DNA of 13,231 nucleotides from JBGPIT01 sp041485125 (lineage in GTDB: Bacteria; Desulfobacterota; Binatia; UTPRO1). The stretch is taken from NCBI GenBank assembly GCA_041485125.1, contig JBGPIT010000103.1, forward strand, positions 1-13,231, written 5' to 3'. Shown one piece after another: positions 1 through 6,309 of this stretch (position 1 is its first letter; every line of letters begins with the position of its first letter). Below the pieces are notes generated by a model. It was not told the DNA's origin. It searched no databases and saw only the letters and a list, made by a program, of their open reading frames with translations. A program made the position numbers and the translations under genes.

Positions 1-494
1 CGCCCGAGTACGGCGAACTGGTGGAGTACGAGTTCCCGAAGGAGCGGCTCATCTACGGACCGCAGCAGATCGAGGCGCGTATCGACCAGGACACCATCAT
101 CTCGCAGCAGCTCTCGCTCTGGAACCAGATGGGCTCGAAGGTGATCCGCGGGAACCTGCTGGTGATCCCGGTCGAGGATTCGCTGGTGTACGTGGAGCCG
201 CTCTACCTGCGCTCGGAGCAGGGGCAGATCCCGGAGCTGAAGCGCGTGATCGTCGCCTACGGCGATCGGCTGGCGATGGAGCCAACGCTCGAGGCGGCCC
301 TCGCGGCGGTGTTCAAGCCTGGTGCAGTGCCACCGCGGGTGATCGAGCGACCGGCAACCGCAGCCCCCCCGGAGGTGGCCGCGGCCAAGACCGCGCGCGC
401 ACACTACCGCGCCGCGCTCGACGCGCTCCGCGCTGGCGACTGGTCCGGCTTCGGCCGAGAGATGGAAGCCCTCGACAAAGCGCTCGAACAATAA
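1..494 (+). CDS. UPF0182 family membrane protein, C-terminal part (5' truncated by window)
   Basis: The reading frame is open from the window edge (first whole codon at 3) to a TAA at 492-494, so only about the last 163 residues are visible. GTG at 21 is in frame but lies inside the gene and is not the start. The visible part has the typical end of the UPF0182/COG1615 family: a FPKERLIYGP-like block, then IEARIDQD, SQQLSLWNQ, GSKVIRGNLLVIP and SLVYVEPLYL, and finally ELKRVIVAYG. It closes with an Ala-rich, mostly helical tail. Full members are about 900 residues long, with several N-terminal membrane helices and a large extracytoplasmic domain. This is the soluble C-terminal portion, and the membrane segments lie outside the window. 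The biochemical function of the family is not established. No gene follows closely on the same strand, so it probably ends its transcription unit here. Confidence 0.9.
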   Translation, partial: PEYGELVEYEFPKERLIYGPQQIEARIDQDTIISQQLSLWNQMGSKVIRGNLLVIPVEDSLVYVEPLYLRSEQGQIPELKRVIVAYGDRLAMEPTLEAALAAVFKPGAVPPRVIERPATAAPPEVAAAKTARAHYRAALDALRAGDWSGFGREMEALDKALEQ

Positions 495-929
495 CTGGCT
501 CTCGCGGAGGCAGTTGTCGAACTCTGCTGCGGTTCGGGCGAGCGTACGCTCCTGATCGAGTAGCAACCGCGCCGTCCCGGCGAGCTGGCGGGGGAGATAG
601 AGGTTCAAGACGGCGGAGAGAGGGTTGTGTCCCGTCAAACGGTGGACATTCGGCGAGCAGCGCTTCCTCTACCGTCCCCTATGCGATCGCGGCCAGTAGT
701 TCCTATGGAACCGGTATCGTGATGAGGCACAGCGCAACCTCCTCTCCCACTGTAGGACGTTGAGCCTCCCCTGCGAAATGTGGGACACGTACGCCCGTAC
801 ATCGGCACGCGATCAAGTGTGCTCACGAGAGAGCAGTTGATACTCTCGGTGTGCGGGCGCAGTTTTTGAGGATGGGCAACGACAAAGACCAGCTGGACTT
901 GGTCTCCAGGATCGGTCGGGGAGGATAGG
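495..929. other. Gene-poor region, possible coding remnants
   Basis: No convincing intact gene lies here. On the minus strand a frame is open without a stop from just below a TAG near 670 down into the antisense of the UPF0182 gene. Its part between about 640 and 495 reads like protein (NPLSAVLNLYLPRQLAG, then LLLDQERTLARTAAEFD) but I do not recognise it. On the plus strand a short in-frame stretch at about 821-869 reads VLTREQLILSV, which resembles the end of an OmpR-type winged helix but stops at once. An 18-codon ORF (872-928) ends 1 nt before the ATG at 930. The region may be a decayed gene mosaic. Confidence 0.35.
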
Positions 930-1334
930 ATGATCGCGAAAGCTCAGGCGGGATCCGATGAGGAGCGTGCGGCGGACGGCGAGAGCCCTCCAATCTCAGG
1001 AGCAGAGAACGCAGGGGAGGAGCCATCGCCCCCCAAAGTGACGAAGCACCGCACGCGGCGTAGGCGGAAAGGTGCCGCGCCGGCGAAGTCAGCAACTCCG
1101 AGGCCGACACGCACCCGCGCCAAAGTGCTTCGCCCACGCGCTCGGTCCACCGCCATCCCTCGCCGAGCCATTCGCGAATCAACCCGCCGTCATCCCGTCG
1201 GCACCATCAAAGTCCGGCGACGGCGTCGCGGCCCGGACACCAATGTCCTCGACGCGCTCTTCCGCCTTGCGGCCGTTCTGGGCTACCGCATCGAGCTTCG
1301 CGCGGTCCGTCGGAAGCAGCGCGGTCGCCCGTGA
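930..1334 (+). CDS. Hypothetical Arg-rich basic protein
   Basis: This ORF encodes 134 residues. The ATG at 930 follows a good ribosome binding site (GGGGAGG at 918-924), which is the main reason to accept it as real. Residues 1-35 are acidic and Ser/Pro/Glu-rich. Residues 37-105 are strongly basic, with runs such as RTRRRRKG and KVRRRRRG, and look disordered and able to bind nucleic acid. Residues 106-128 (NVLDALFRLAAVLGYRIELR) resemble the last helices of XRE-type antitoxins, which often end in 'LxxLxRLAxALGxRxEL'. No helix-turn-helix is visible before this, so it could be the fused tail of a decayed XRE regulator. It has no recognisable partner toxin. Function is unknown, and an accidental ORF in GC-rich DNA is still possible. 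Confidence 0.45.
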   Translation: MIAKAQAGSDEERAADGESPPISGAENAGEEPSPPKVTKHRTRRRRKGAAPAKSATPRPTRTRAKVLRPRARSTAIPRRAIRESTRRHPVGTIKVRRRRRGPDTNVLDALFRLAAVLGYRIELRAVRRKQRGRP

Positions 1335-1570
1335 GGATGTTGCGGATCTGGATAACGCGGGATGTGATTCGGCGGGATGAATCGGGGCAGACAGATGAGG
1401 CACGGCGGGCAGGGCCATGTGGGCCGGCGGCTCGACCGCGCGGCGCCCCTCGTGATGACTGCGGCTTGCAACCGAAGCTCGGTGATCCAACGTTGACGCG
1501 GCGCCTGGAGATCAAACGAAGGCACGAAAAGGCGGTGGCCGACCAGCTTCTGCGGTCGCTCTGCGTGCCG
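1335..1570. other. Intergenic region between convergent ORFs
   Basis: About 236 bases lie between the basic ORF and the stop codon of the minus-strand YheU gene. The open frames on both strands here are short and compositionally biased and show no family motif. I see no clear terminator hairpin with a T-tract. Confidence 0.4.
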
Positions 1571-1792
1571 CTACAGCGCGATGGGGACGATGTTCGCTGT
1601 CTGCGCCGCCGGGTCGTACACGATCCGTGCCTCGCCGCGCTCGAGCTGGCGCATAACGTCTGCCACCTTCTCGTCGAGCGTCCGCTCGCGGACGCCGTAG
1701 TCGGTCCCGACGCGCGTCACGAATTCCTCGACGAGGCGACGTAACGCATCAGGCGACAGGACGTTGTACGGTACGTCGACAACGTCGGCCAC
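1571..1792 (-). CDS. yheU: YheU family protein (UPF0270)
   Basis: This is a 73-residue protein starting at GTG (1792-1790), with GGGAG on the minus strand 10 nt upstream (plus-strand 1803-1807). It matches the small YheU/UPF0270 family along nearly its full length: a VPYNVLSPDALRRLVEEFV block (like 'IPWxxLSPETLxxLIExFV'), then the family hallmark GTDYG, RERTLDEKVADVMRQLERGEA, and a C-terminal strand IVYD...NIVPI. Family members are about 70-80 residues, so this copy looks complete. It is a cytoplasmic protein of unknown molecular role. It sits alone, next to a decayed IS21 transposase on the same strand whose decay ends about 57 bp upstream of the start codon. The gene therefore lost or changed its original upstream region when the element inserted or decayed. 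Confidence 0.85.
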   Translation of the reverse strand: MADVVDVPYNVLSPDALRRLVEEFVTRVGTDYGVRERTLDEKVADVMRQLERGEARIVYDPAAQTANIVPIAL

Positions 1793-1848
1793 GGAGAATC
1801 ATCTCCCGCGTAGACGTTCGATTCAACTTGGACGGCGCTGATTGACGG

Positions 1849-2220
1849 TTAGGAGGGGAGAATCGTCGTCCCGTAGTGCGTGGCGAGCGCGGCATACACG
1901 CGCTGAACGCCCGGCTCGTAGCGACAGGGAATCGTGACGCCGATCCGCAGCTGATCGGGGACGACCGCCGTCGGCACGCCGCCGAAGAAGGCGAAGGCCC
2001 GGGTGTGACTCGCGATCTAATCGGGGAGCTGCTGGGTGAGCGTCGCCTCGGCGTAGGTGTCGCTCGAGGCGCGGAATACCAGCACGAAGAGCTCGACGGG
2101 TCGCCATTCGCCGGTCGCGGGATCGGTGAGCCTCGGCGGCTTCCCGGCGTAGTCGACGAAGCTCTTCTCGCCGACACGGTGCACCTGGCGCATCACGCCG
2201 AACCGCCGTGAGAGCTTCCG
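1849..2220 (-). pseudogene. istA: IS21-family transposase (IstA) remnant with in-frame amber stop
   Basis: The minus-strand translation from about 2220 to 1852 follows the catalytic core of IS21 IstA: VMRQVHRVGEKSFVDYAGK, then the ELFV...SSDTYAEATLTQQLPD block, then IASHTRAFAFFGGVP, VVPDQLRIGV, and YEPGVQRVYAALATHYGT. It includes the first two acidic positions of the DDE site (Asp in FVDYAG, Asp in VPDQLR). The third acidic residue and the N-terminal helix-turn-helix are missing. A TAG at 2019-2017 interrupts the frame where relatives often have Trp (LPDW), so a single G-to-A change could explain it. A TAA at 1851-1849 ends the fragment right after ILPS. No istB helper ATPase and no terminal inverted repeats are visible. 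The element is dead, truncated at both ends, and a relic of past insertion. Confidence 0.85.
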
Positions 2221-2229
2221 GGGATCCGA

Positions 2230-2245
2230 AACGTTCCGGAACGTT
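2230..2245. repeat. 16-bp perfect palindrome AACGTTCCGGAACGTT
   Basis: AACGTTCCGGAACGTT equals its own reverse complement and is followed directly by CC, so GGAACGTTCC-like units overlap. It lies about 10 bp outside the recognisable edge of the IS21 remnant and about 230 bp upstream of the BKACE start. It may be an operator, a target-site feature or chance. Confidence 0.6.
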
Positions 2246-2399
2246 CCAGGTCGGAGGGCGATGCGAGGTGACTCAGCATCAGCGGGACCGAGCGCAACGT
2301 CGGGATTTCGGATGCCTGACCACTCCTGACCACCGCAGGTGTCCTCAGTCTCGCGGTTCGGACGGGCGTTGGATTCCCGCCGATCCGAGTTCCCCAGAT

Positions 2400-2427
2400 T
2401 TGAAGGACGGCCCGGTTCCGGGCTACT
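2400..2427 (+). promoter_or_regulatory. Weak promoter-like site with dyad upstream of BKACE gene
   Basis: A TTGAAG hexamer (2400-2405) and a GCTACT hexamer (2422-2427) are 16 bp apart. They match the -35 and -10 consensus only partly (4/6 and 3/6). The spacer contains the dyad GCCCGG-TT-CCGGGC (2410-2423), placed where a repressor would block RNA polymerase. The dyad is certain; the promoter assignment is a weak inference. Confidence 0.25.
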
Positions 2428-2474
2428 GAGAGCCATTGTGGGTGAGCGATGATGGGCGGATTCCGAGGGGCGCC

Positions 2475-3365
2475 GTGACGACGAGACAGCCGCTCATCAT
2501 CGAGGCGGCAATCAACGGCGCAACCCCGAAGGCGATGAACCCGCACGTGCCCCGCACGGTTCCTGAGATCGTCTCCTGTGCCTGCGCCTGCATCGAGGCC
2601 GGCGCCGCGATCGTGCATCATCACAACGACGACGGGTTGCTCGAGGGGCGTCATGCAGCTGAGCCCTATCGCGAGGCCTGGGCCGCGATCTACGCACGAT
2701 ACCCCGAGGCTCTCCTTTACCCGACGATGGGTGGCGGCGGCCCGCGGACGCACATCCGCGAGCGCTACGCGCACGTCGAGGAGCTGGCGGATGTCGGTTT
2801 GCTCCGCCTCGCGATCATCGATCCCGGCTCAGTGAGCCTCGGGCCGCTCGACGCTGACGGCTTGCCGGCGGCCATCGACCTCGTCTACCAGAATACCTTC
2901 GCCGACGTGCGCTACATGGTGGACGTCTGTCGTGCCCGCGGTGTCGCTGCCCACGTCTCGATCTTCGAGCCCGGCTTCCTGCGTGTGGCGCTGGCCTATC
3001 AGGCCGCTGGGCGACTACCTCCCGCGAAGATTCAGCTCTACTTCGGCGGTCCAGTGTTACCCTTCGGATTGCCGCCCACCGCGGTGAGCTTGGATGCCTA
3101 TCTCGCCATGATGGCAGGCAGCGGACTTCCGTGGATGGTAGGGGTCTTGGGTGGCGACGTCACCGAGTCGCTCGCGCAGCTCGCCATCGATCGCGGTGGG
3201 CACGTGCGGGTTGGTCTCGAGGACTACGCGGGTCCCCGCCAGCCTCGCAATGAGCAGCTCGTGGCAGAGGTGGTCGAGATGGCGCGCTGCTCCGGCCGCG
3301 CCGTCGCGACGCCCGGAAAGGCGGCGGAGATCCTCGGGGTGCCGCCCACGGCGCTTCGCGCGTGA
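2475..3365 (+). CDS. BKACE family beta-keto acid cleavage enzyme (DUF849)
   Basis: This is a 296-residue cytoplasmic TIM-barrel enzyme of the 3-keto-5-aminohexanoate cleavage (Kce/BKACE) family. The family transfers acetyl-CoA onto a beta-keto acid to give acetoacetate and a CoA thioester, using a divalent metal, usually zinc. Visible hallmarks are IIEAAINGATPK near the N-terminus (E10), the metal-binding HxH in AIVHHHNDDG (H48 and H50), the IFEPGFLR block (163-170), LYFGG (188-192), and VRVGLEDY (244-251, with Glu249). The tail GRAVATPGKAAEILG is typical. I chose GTG at 2475 because GAGGGG precedes it at a suitable distance and family members begin close to 'IIEAAxNG'. A TTG at 2436 would add 13 unlike residues. 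No CoA-transferase or dehydrogenase gene is adjacent, so the substrate cannot be inferred. It stands as a single gene between mobile-element remnants. Confidence 0.88.
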   Translation: MTTRQPLIIEAAINGATPKAMNPHVPRTVPEIVSCACACIEAGAAIVHHHNDDGLLEGRHAAEPYREAWAAIYARYPEALLYPTMGGGGPRTHIRERYAHVEELADVGLLRLAIIDPGSVSLGPLDADGLPAAIDLVYQNTFADVRYMVDVCRARGVAAHVSIFEPGFLRVALAYQAAGRLPPAKIQLYFGGPVLPFGLPPTAVSLDAYLAMMAGSGLPWMVGVLGGDVTESLAQLAIDRGGHVRVGLEDYAGPRQPRNEQLVAEVVEMARCSGRAVATPGKAAEILGVPPTALRA

Positions 3366-3386
3366 CGCTGATCTCCGTATCGGCAG

Positions 3387-3402
3387 TCGTCCAGCTGGAC
3401 GA
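3387..3402. repeat. 16-bp perfect palindrome downstream of BKACE
   Basis: TCGTCCAGCTGGACGA is fully self-complementary and begins 22 bp after the BKACE stop codon. It lacks a loop and a T-tract, so it is not a typical intrinsic terminator. Its core CCAGCTGGAC also occurs at 889-898. Confidence 0.5.
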
Positions 3403-3433
3403 GGACTCGTACAGCTCCTGACGCGGATGCGGA

Positions 3434-3497
3434 GACTTTCGCCTGCTGCCACGCTGCTACCACTTCACCCCGGATGACCCAGCACCAGGCGAAAGTC
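3434..3497. repeat. Inverted repeat with 12-bp perfect arms (16 bp with one mismatch)
   Basis: GACTTTCGCCTG at 3434-3445 is exactly reverse-complementary to CAGGCGAAAGTC at 3486-3497. With one mismatch the arms extend to 3449 and 3482, leaving a 32-nt centre. The spacing would suit the end of a mobile element, a recombination site or a long RNA hairpin. It sits between the BKACE gene and the tRNA-like fragment. Confidence 0.65.
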
Positions 3498-3575
3498 GCA
3501 TCACTCGAGTTCGTCGAGATTGATGGAGCTTGGTACGTGCTGGGGCGCGCTGGTTTCGCTCTCGGGCCGACTCTT

Positions 3576-3617
3576 ATAATAATCAGCGGGTTCGGAGTTC
3601 GATTCTCCGCCGGCCCA
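3576..3617 (+). tRNA. tRNA-like 3' half (remnant, possible attachment site)
   Basis: The sequence reads as positions 32-73 of a tRNA. It has an anticodon-loop-like ATAATAA with T33 and A37, a stem strand TCAGC (3583-3587) and a 5-nt variable loop. The T arm is perfect: CGGAG, loop TTCGATT, CTCCG (3593-3609). The acceptor strand CCGGCCC (3610-3616) and discriminator A3617 complete it. The formal anticodon is AAT. The matching 5' half is absent: the bases before it (CTCTT) do not pair with TCAGC, and no D arm is visible. A GGGCCG at 3564-3569 could pair with the acceptor strand but is far too close for a full tRNA. It is best read as a displaced 3' tRNA end, as left by an integrase, and not a working tRNA. 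Confidence 0.5.
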
Positions 3618-3681
3618 TTTTCTGATCCACGACTTGCGCAACGCTCGCGCGGCCCCAAACCCCCAACGCGAATTGCCAGTG

Positions 3682-6264
3682 CTACTCGGTCCGGATGTCG
3701 TCGAGGATCGACTGGCGCGTCGCGCGCCGTGCCGCGGCGTAGCCGGCAAGGATGGTCATCACCATGACGAGCACCACGTACCAGACGGTCGGAGCAACCG
3801 CGAGGTGGTGTTCGAGATGGTACCCGAGCAGGTGGCGGAAGTTGAACGCGATCCAGATCCACGCCGTGACCGCACCGACTACCACGCCGAGCGCAGCACC
3901 GATCGCGCCGACCGTCGCCGACTCGATCACGACTGAGCGCCGCACGGCTCGATCGTCGGCGCCGATCAGCCGCCAGACGGCGAGCTCGCGCCGACGCTCG
4001 AAGATCGCGGAGAGTAGGAGATCGAAGATGCCGGCGACGGTGACGATGATGATCAACAACTGAATCGCCTGCGTGAAGGCAAACGCGCTGCTCACTTTCT
4101 CATGGTGGTAGGCCAGGACATCGCGCATCGACAGCATCTTGAGTCGGTAGCGCTGGCCCATGCGATCTGTGATGCGGGCTCGGATCGCGTCGAGTGACTC
4201 TCCTGGATCGAGTGACAGCATGATGCGGCTGACGCCCGTATCCTGCCACCGTTCAGCGAAAAGCCGGCGGCTCATGAGCACGCTGCCGCGATCGGAGATG
4301 AGGTCAGGTACGACGCCAACGACGGGAAGGCTGAGCTCGCCGGTTGGCGTGTCGAGCTCGATCGTGTCGCCGACGTGGAGGTCGAACCTGTCAGCCAATC
4401 CGGTCGAAATGTTCGCGGCGCGACTCGCGCGCACGGCTTCTGCGGCAACGGCAGCGTCGCCCTCGCGATACCAGTGAGCGGGAAGGCGGCTTGGCTCGAG
4501 GAATCCGTCGCTGGCCGCTCCGATGGCGATTCGCTCACCGCGATAGATGACGCCAGGAAATGCTCGAACGGTCTCCACGGTGCGGACGCCCCGCACCTCG
4601 CGCAGCTCCGTTGCCACCCCCTCGGGAATCGGCGTCTCCAGCCAGCCACCCTCTGTCGAAACCGCGCTGACGATGAGATCGCCGCCGAGAAACCCTCGCA
4701 CGTACGTCTCGGTCGTGAGGTGGAAGCTGTGCTCCACCGACGAAAGCGTGATGCCGACCGTCAACACCAGCGCGACCGCCGCGACCGTGACGCCCGTACG
4801 CACGGCGGACCGAAAAAGGCTCGTCGCTGCGACCTCGCCTTCGGCGCCGAACACCCGCGAGAGCAGGCGGGAAAGGAGGCCGGCCATGGACGTGACGAGC
4901 GGAATGGCAATCACGATCACCGACGCGTTCCACAGCGTCGCGCCGAAGTTGCCCCATGCAATCGACTTGAAGTGCTGCTCGCCGACAAGCGCAGCGACGC
5001 TGACGGCGACGAGAACGACCCACCACAGCAAGAGTCCGCGTGACGGCGTTGAAACGATCCGACGTCGTCTCGACGCTCGCATCGCGTCCAGCGGGTCCAA
5101 CGACGCGATTTGCCGGGCAGCAAACCAGGATGCGAAGAGCGTCGAGGTGATACCGCCGAAAGCGATGAGCACCAGGTCGCGCGGATTGATGGTTTGGCTC
5201 CCGCCGCTGAACCGCAGCTGGAAGATGACGCCCATCGACTTCGTCACCATGCCGACGAGAACATGCGCCAAGACCATTCCCGCCGCGATCCCGAGCGCGG
5301 TCCCCAGCGTACCGAGGACGATCGCCTCGAGCATGAACAGCCAGAAGACTTGGCGCGGCGTGGCACCGATTCGTCGCAGCCCGCCGATGGTCATTGCGCG
5401 GTTCACCGCGCCGGTCGAGGTGGTGTTGTAGATGATGAAGATACCCGCCACGAGGCAGAGCAAGCTCAAGCCGGTCAGCATCGCTTGAAAAGAGGCGAGA
5501 ATGTTCTCGTACTGGATGCTCCGATATTCGGGGCGTCCGACGGTCAGTGTCGACGGAAGCGCTGTCGTGAGACGCCGCTCGACATCGAGGACGTCGGCGC
5601 CGGCGCTGAGCACGACGTCGATCTGGTCGACGAGGCCTTCTTTGCCGAGCCAGCGCTGGGCCGCGGCGATGTCCATGACCGCGAGCTGCCCGCCGAACGC
5701 GACGGCGAGACCCTCGGGTCGTAGAAGGCCCCGCACCGTGAAGGGCTCGACGCCTCGTGGGGTCGAGAGATCGACGCTATCGCCGACGTGCAAGCCACGT
5801 CGCGAGGCGAAGGTCTCCGTCAACAAGATCGAGTGGAGATCCTCGAGCGCCTGAACGAGAATGTCCCGCCGCGTGACGGCCTCGATCTGGTAGCGTCGCA
5901 ATTCCTCTTCCGTGGTGAGATCGACGCCGAACAGTTGGAGCGTTTCCTCGGGGTTGCTCGCGAGCGAGATGGTGCCTCGCACGAGAGGCACGGCAACACG
6001 CACACTCGGGTCGGCGCGGACGACGTCGACCGTCGACTCCGCAAACCCGATTTCGCCTACTCCGAGCGTCACTTCGAGATCGGCGGGACCGGCGATCAGC
6101 CGGATCGTCTCGCGGACGTTCGCGAGCACGCTGGTGTTGATGATGTTGATGCCGGCGATCAGTGCGACGCCCGTCAGCGTGCCGGCGACTACGAGTATCG
6201 TCCGGCTCCAGCTCGCGCGGAGCTGAGGCCAAGACACGAGCCCAACCAGGCGGAGTAGCGTCAC
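3682..6264 (-). CDS. FtsX-type ABC transporter permease 2 (MacB/LolC-like, two FtsX domains)
   Basis: This is an 860-residue inner-membrane protein. It starts at GTG (6264-6262), the only start after an upstream in-frame stop, and ends DDIRTE. There are about ten membrane helices. TM1 (about 20-43) is followed by a periplasmic MacB_PCD-like domain. A first FtsX domain (about 258-397) reads IFIIYNTTSTGA, LRRIGATPRQV and FAARQIASLDPLDAMR. Helices around 410-510 follow, then a second extracytoplasmic domain and a final FtsX domain (about 727-852) with RRRELAVWRLIGADDRAV. FtsX permeases pass ATP-driven motion of a cytoplasmic ATPase to periplasmic domains and do not form a classical channel. It is the last gene of the operon and lies 45 bp after the KAS III-like gene. 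It is a close paralogue of the permease at 7423-9999, with about 80% identity by eye over the first 110 residues. I expect the two to form a heterodimer served by the ATPase at 10009-10728. The substrate is unknown. Confidence 0.88.
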   Translation of the reverse strand: MTLLRLVGLVSWPQLRASWSRTILVVAGTLTGVALIAGINIINTSVLANVRETIRLIAGPADLEVTLGVGEIGFAESTVDVVRADPSVRVAVPLVRGTISLASNPEETLQLFGVDLTTEEELRRYQIEAVTRRDILVQALEDLHSILLTETFASRRGLHVGDSVDLSTPRGVEPFTVRGLLRPEGLAVAFGGQLAVMDIAAAQRWLGKEGLVDQIDVVLSAGADVLDVERRLTTALPSTLTVGRPEYRSIQYENILASFQAMLTGLSLLCLVAGIFIIYNTTSTGAVNRAMTIGGLRRIGATPRQVFWLFMLEAIVLGTLGTALGIAAGMVLAHVLVGMVTKSMGVIFQLRFSGGSQTINPRDLVLIAFGGITSTLFASWFAARQIASLDPLDAMRASRRRRIVSTPSRGLLLWWVVLVAVSVAALVGEQHFKSIAWGNFGATLWNASVIVIAIPLVTSMAGLLSRLLSRVFGAEGEVAATSLFRSAVRTGVTVAAVALVLTVGITLSSVEHSFHLTTETYVRGFLGGDLIVSAVSTEGGWLETPIPEGVATELREVRGVRTVETVRAFPGVIYRGERIAIGAASDGFLEPSRLPAHWYREGDAAVAAEAVRASRAANISTGLADRFDLHVGDTIELDTPTGELSLPVVGVVPDLISDRGSVLMSRRLFAERWQDTGVSRIMLSLDPGESLDAIRARITDRMGQRYRLKMLSMRDVLAYHHEKVSSAFAFTQAIQLLIIIVTVAGIFDLLLSAIFERRRELAVWRLIGADDRAVRRSVVIESATVGAIGAALGVVVGAVTAWIWIAFNFRHLLGYHLEHHLAVAPTVWYVVLVMVMTILAGYAAARRATRQSILDDIRTE

Positions 6265-6309
6265 ACCGTTACTCGATCAGGTTGAAACGATCGCGCGCAT
6301 CCTTCGGAC

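Noticed and set aside
821..869. OmpR-type response regulator C-terminal fragment (VLTREQLILSV)
   Set aside because: Only about 11 residues look similar before a stop, and no receiver domain or wing is found around it.
3564..3617. Short complete tRNA using GGGCCG as 5' acceptor strand
   Set aside because: Only about 23 nt separate this acceptor half from the T arm, too few for D and anticodon arms, and the seventh pair fails.
3501..3749. 82-residue minus-strand ORF reading GESNSEPADYY
   Set aside because: Such peptides arise from translating the reverse complement of a tRNA T arm, which is what lies at 3593-3609.
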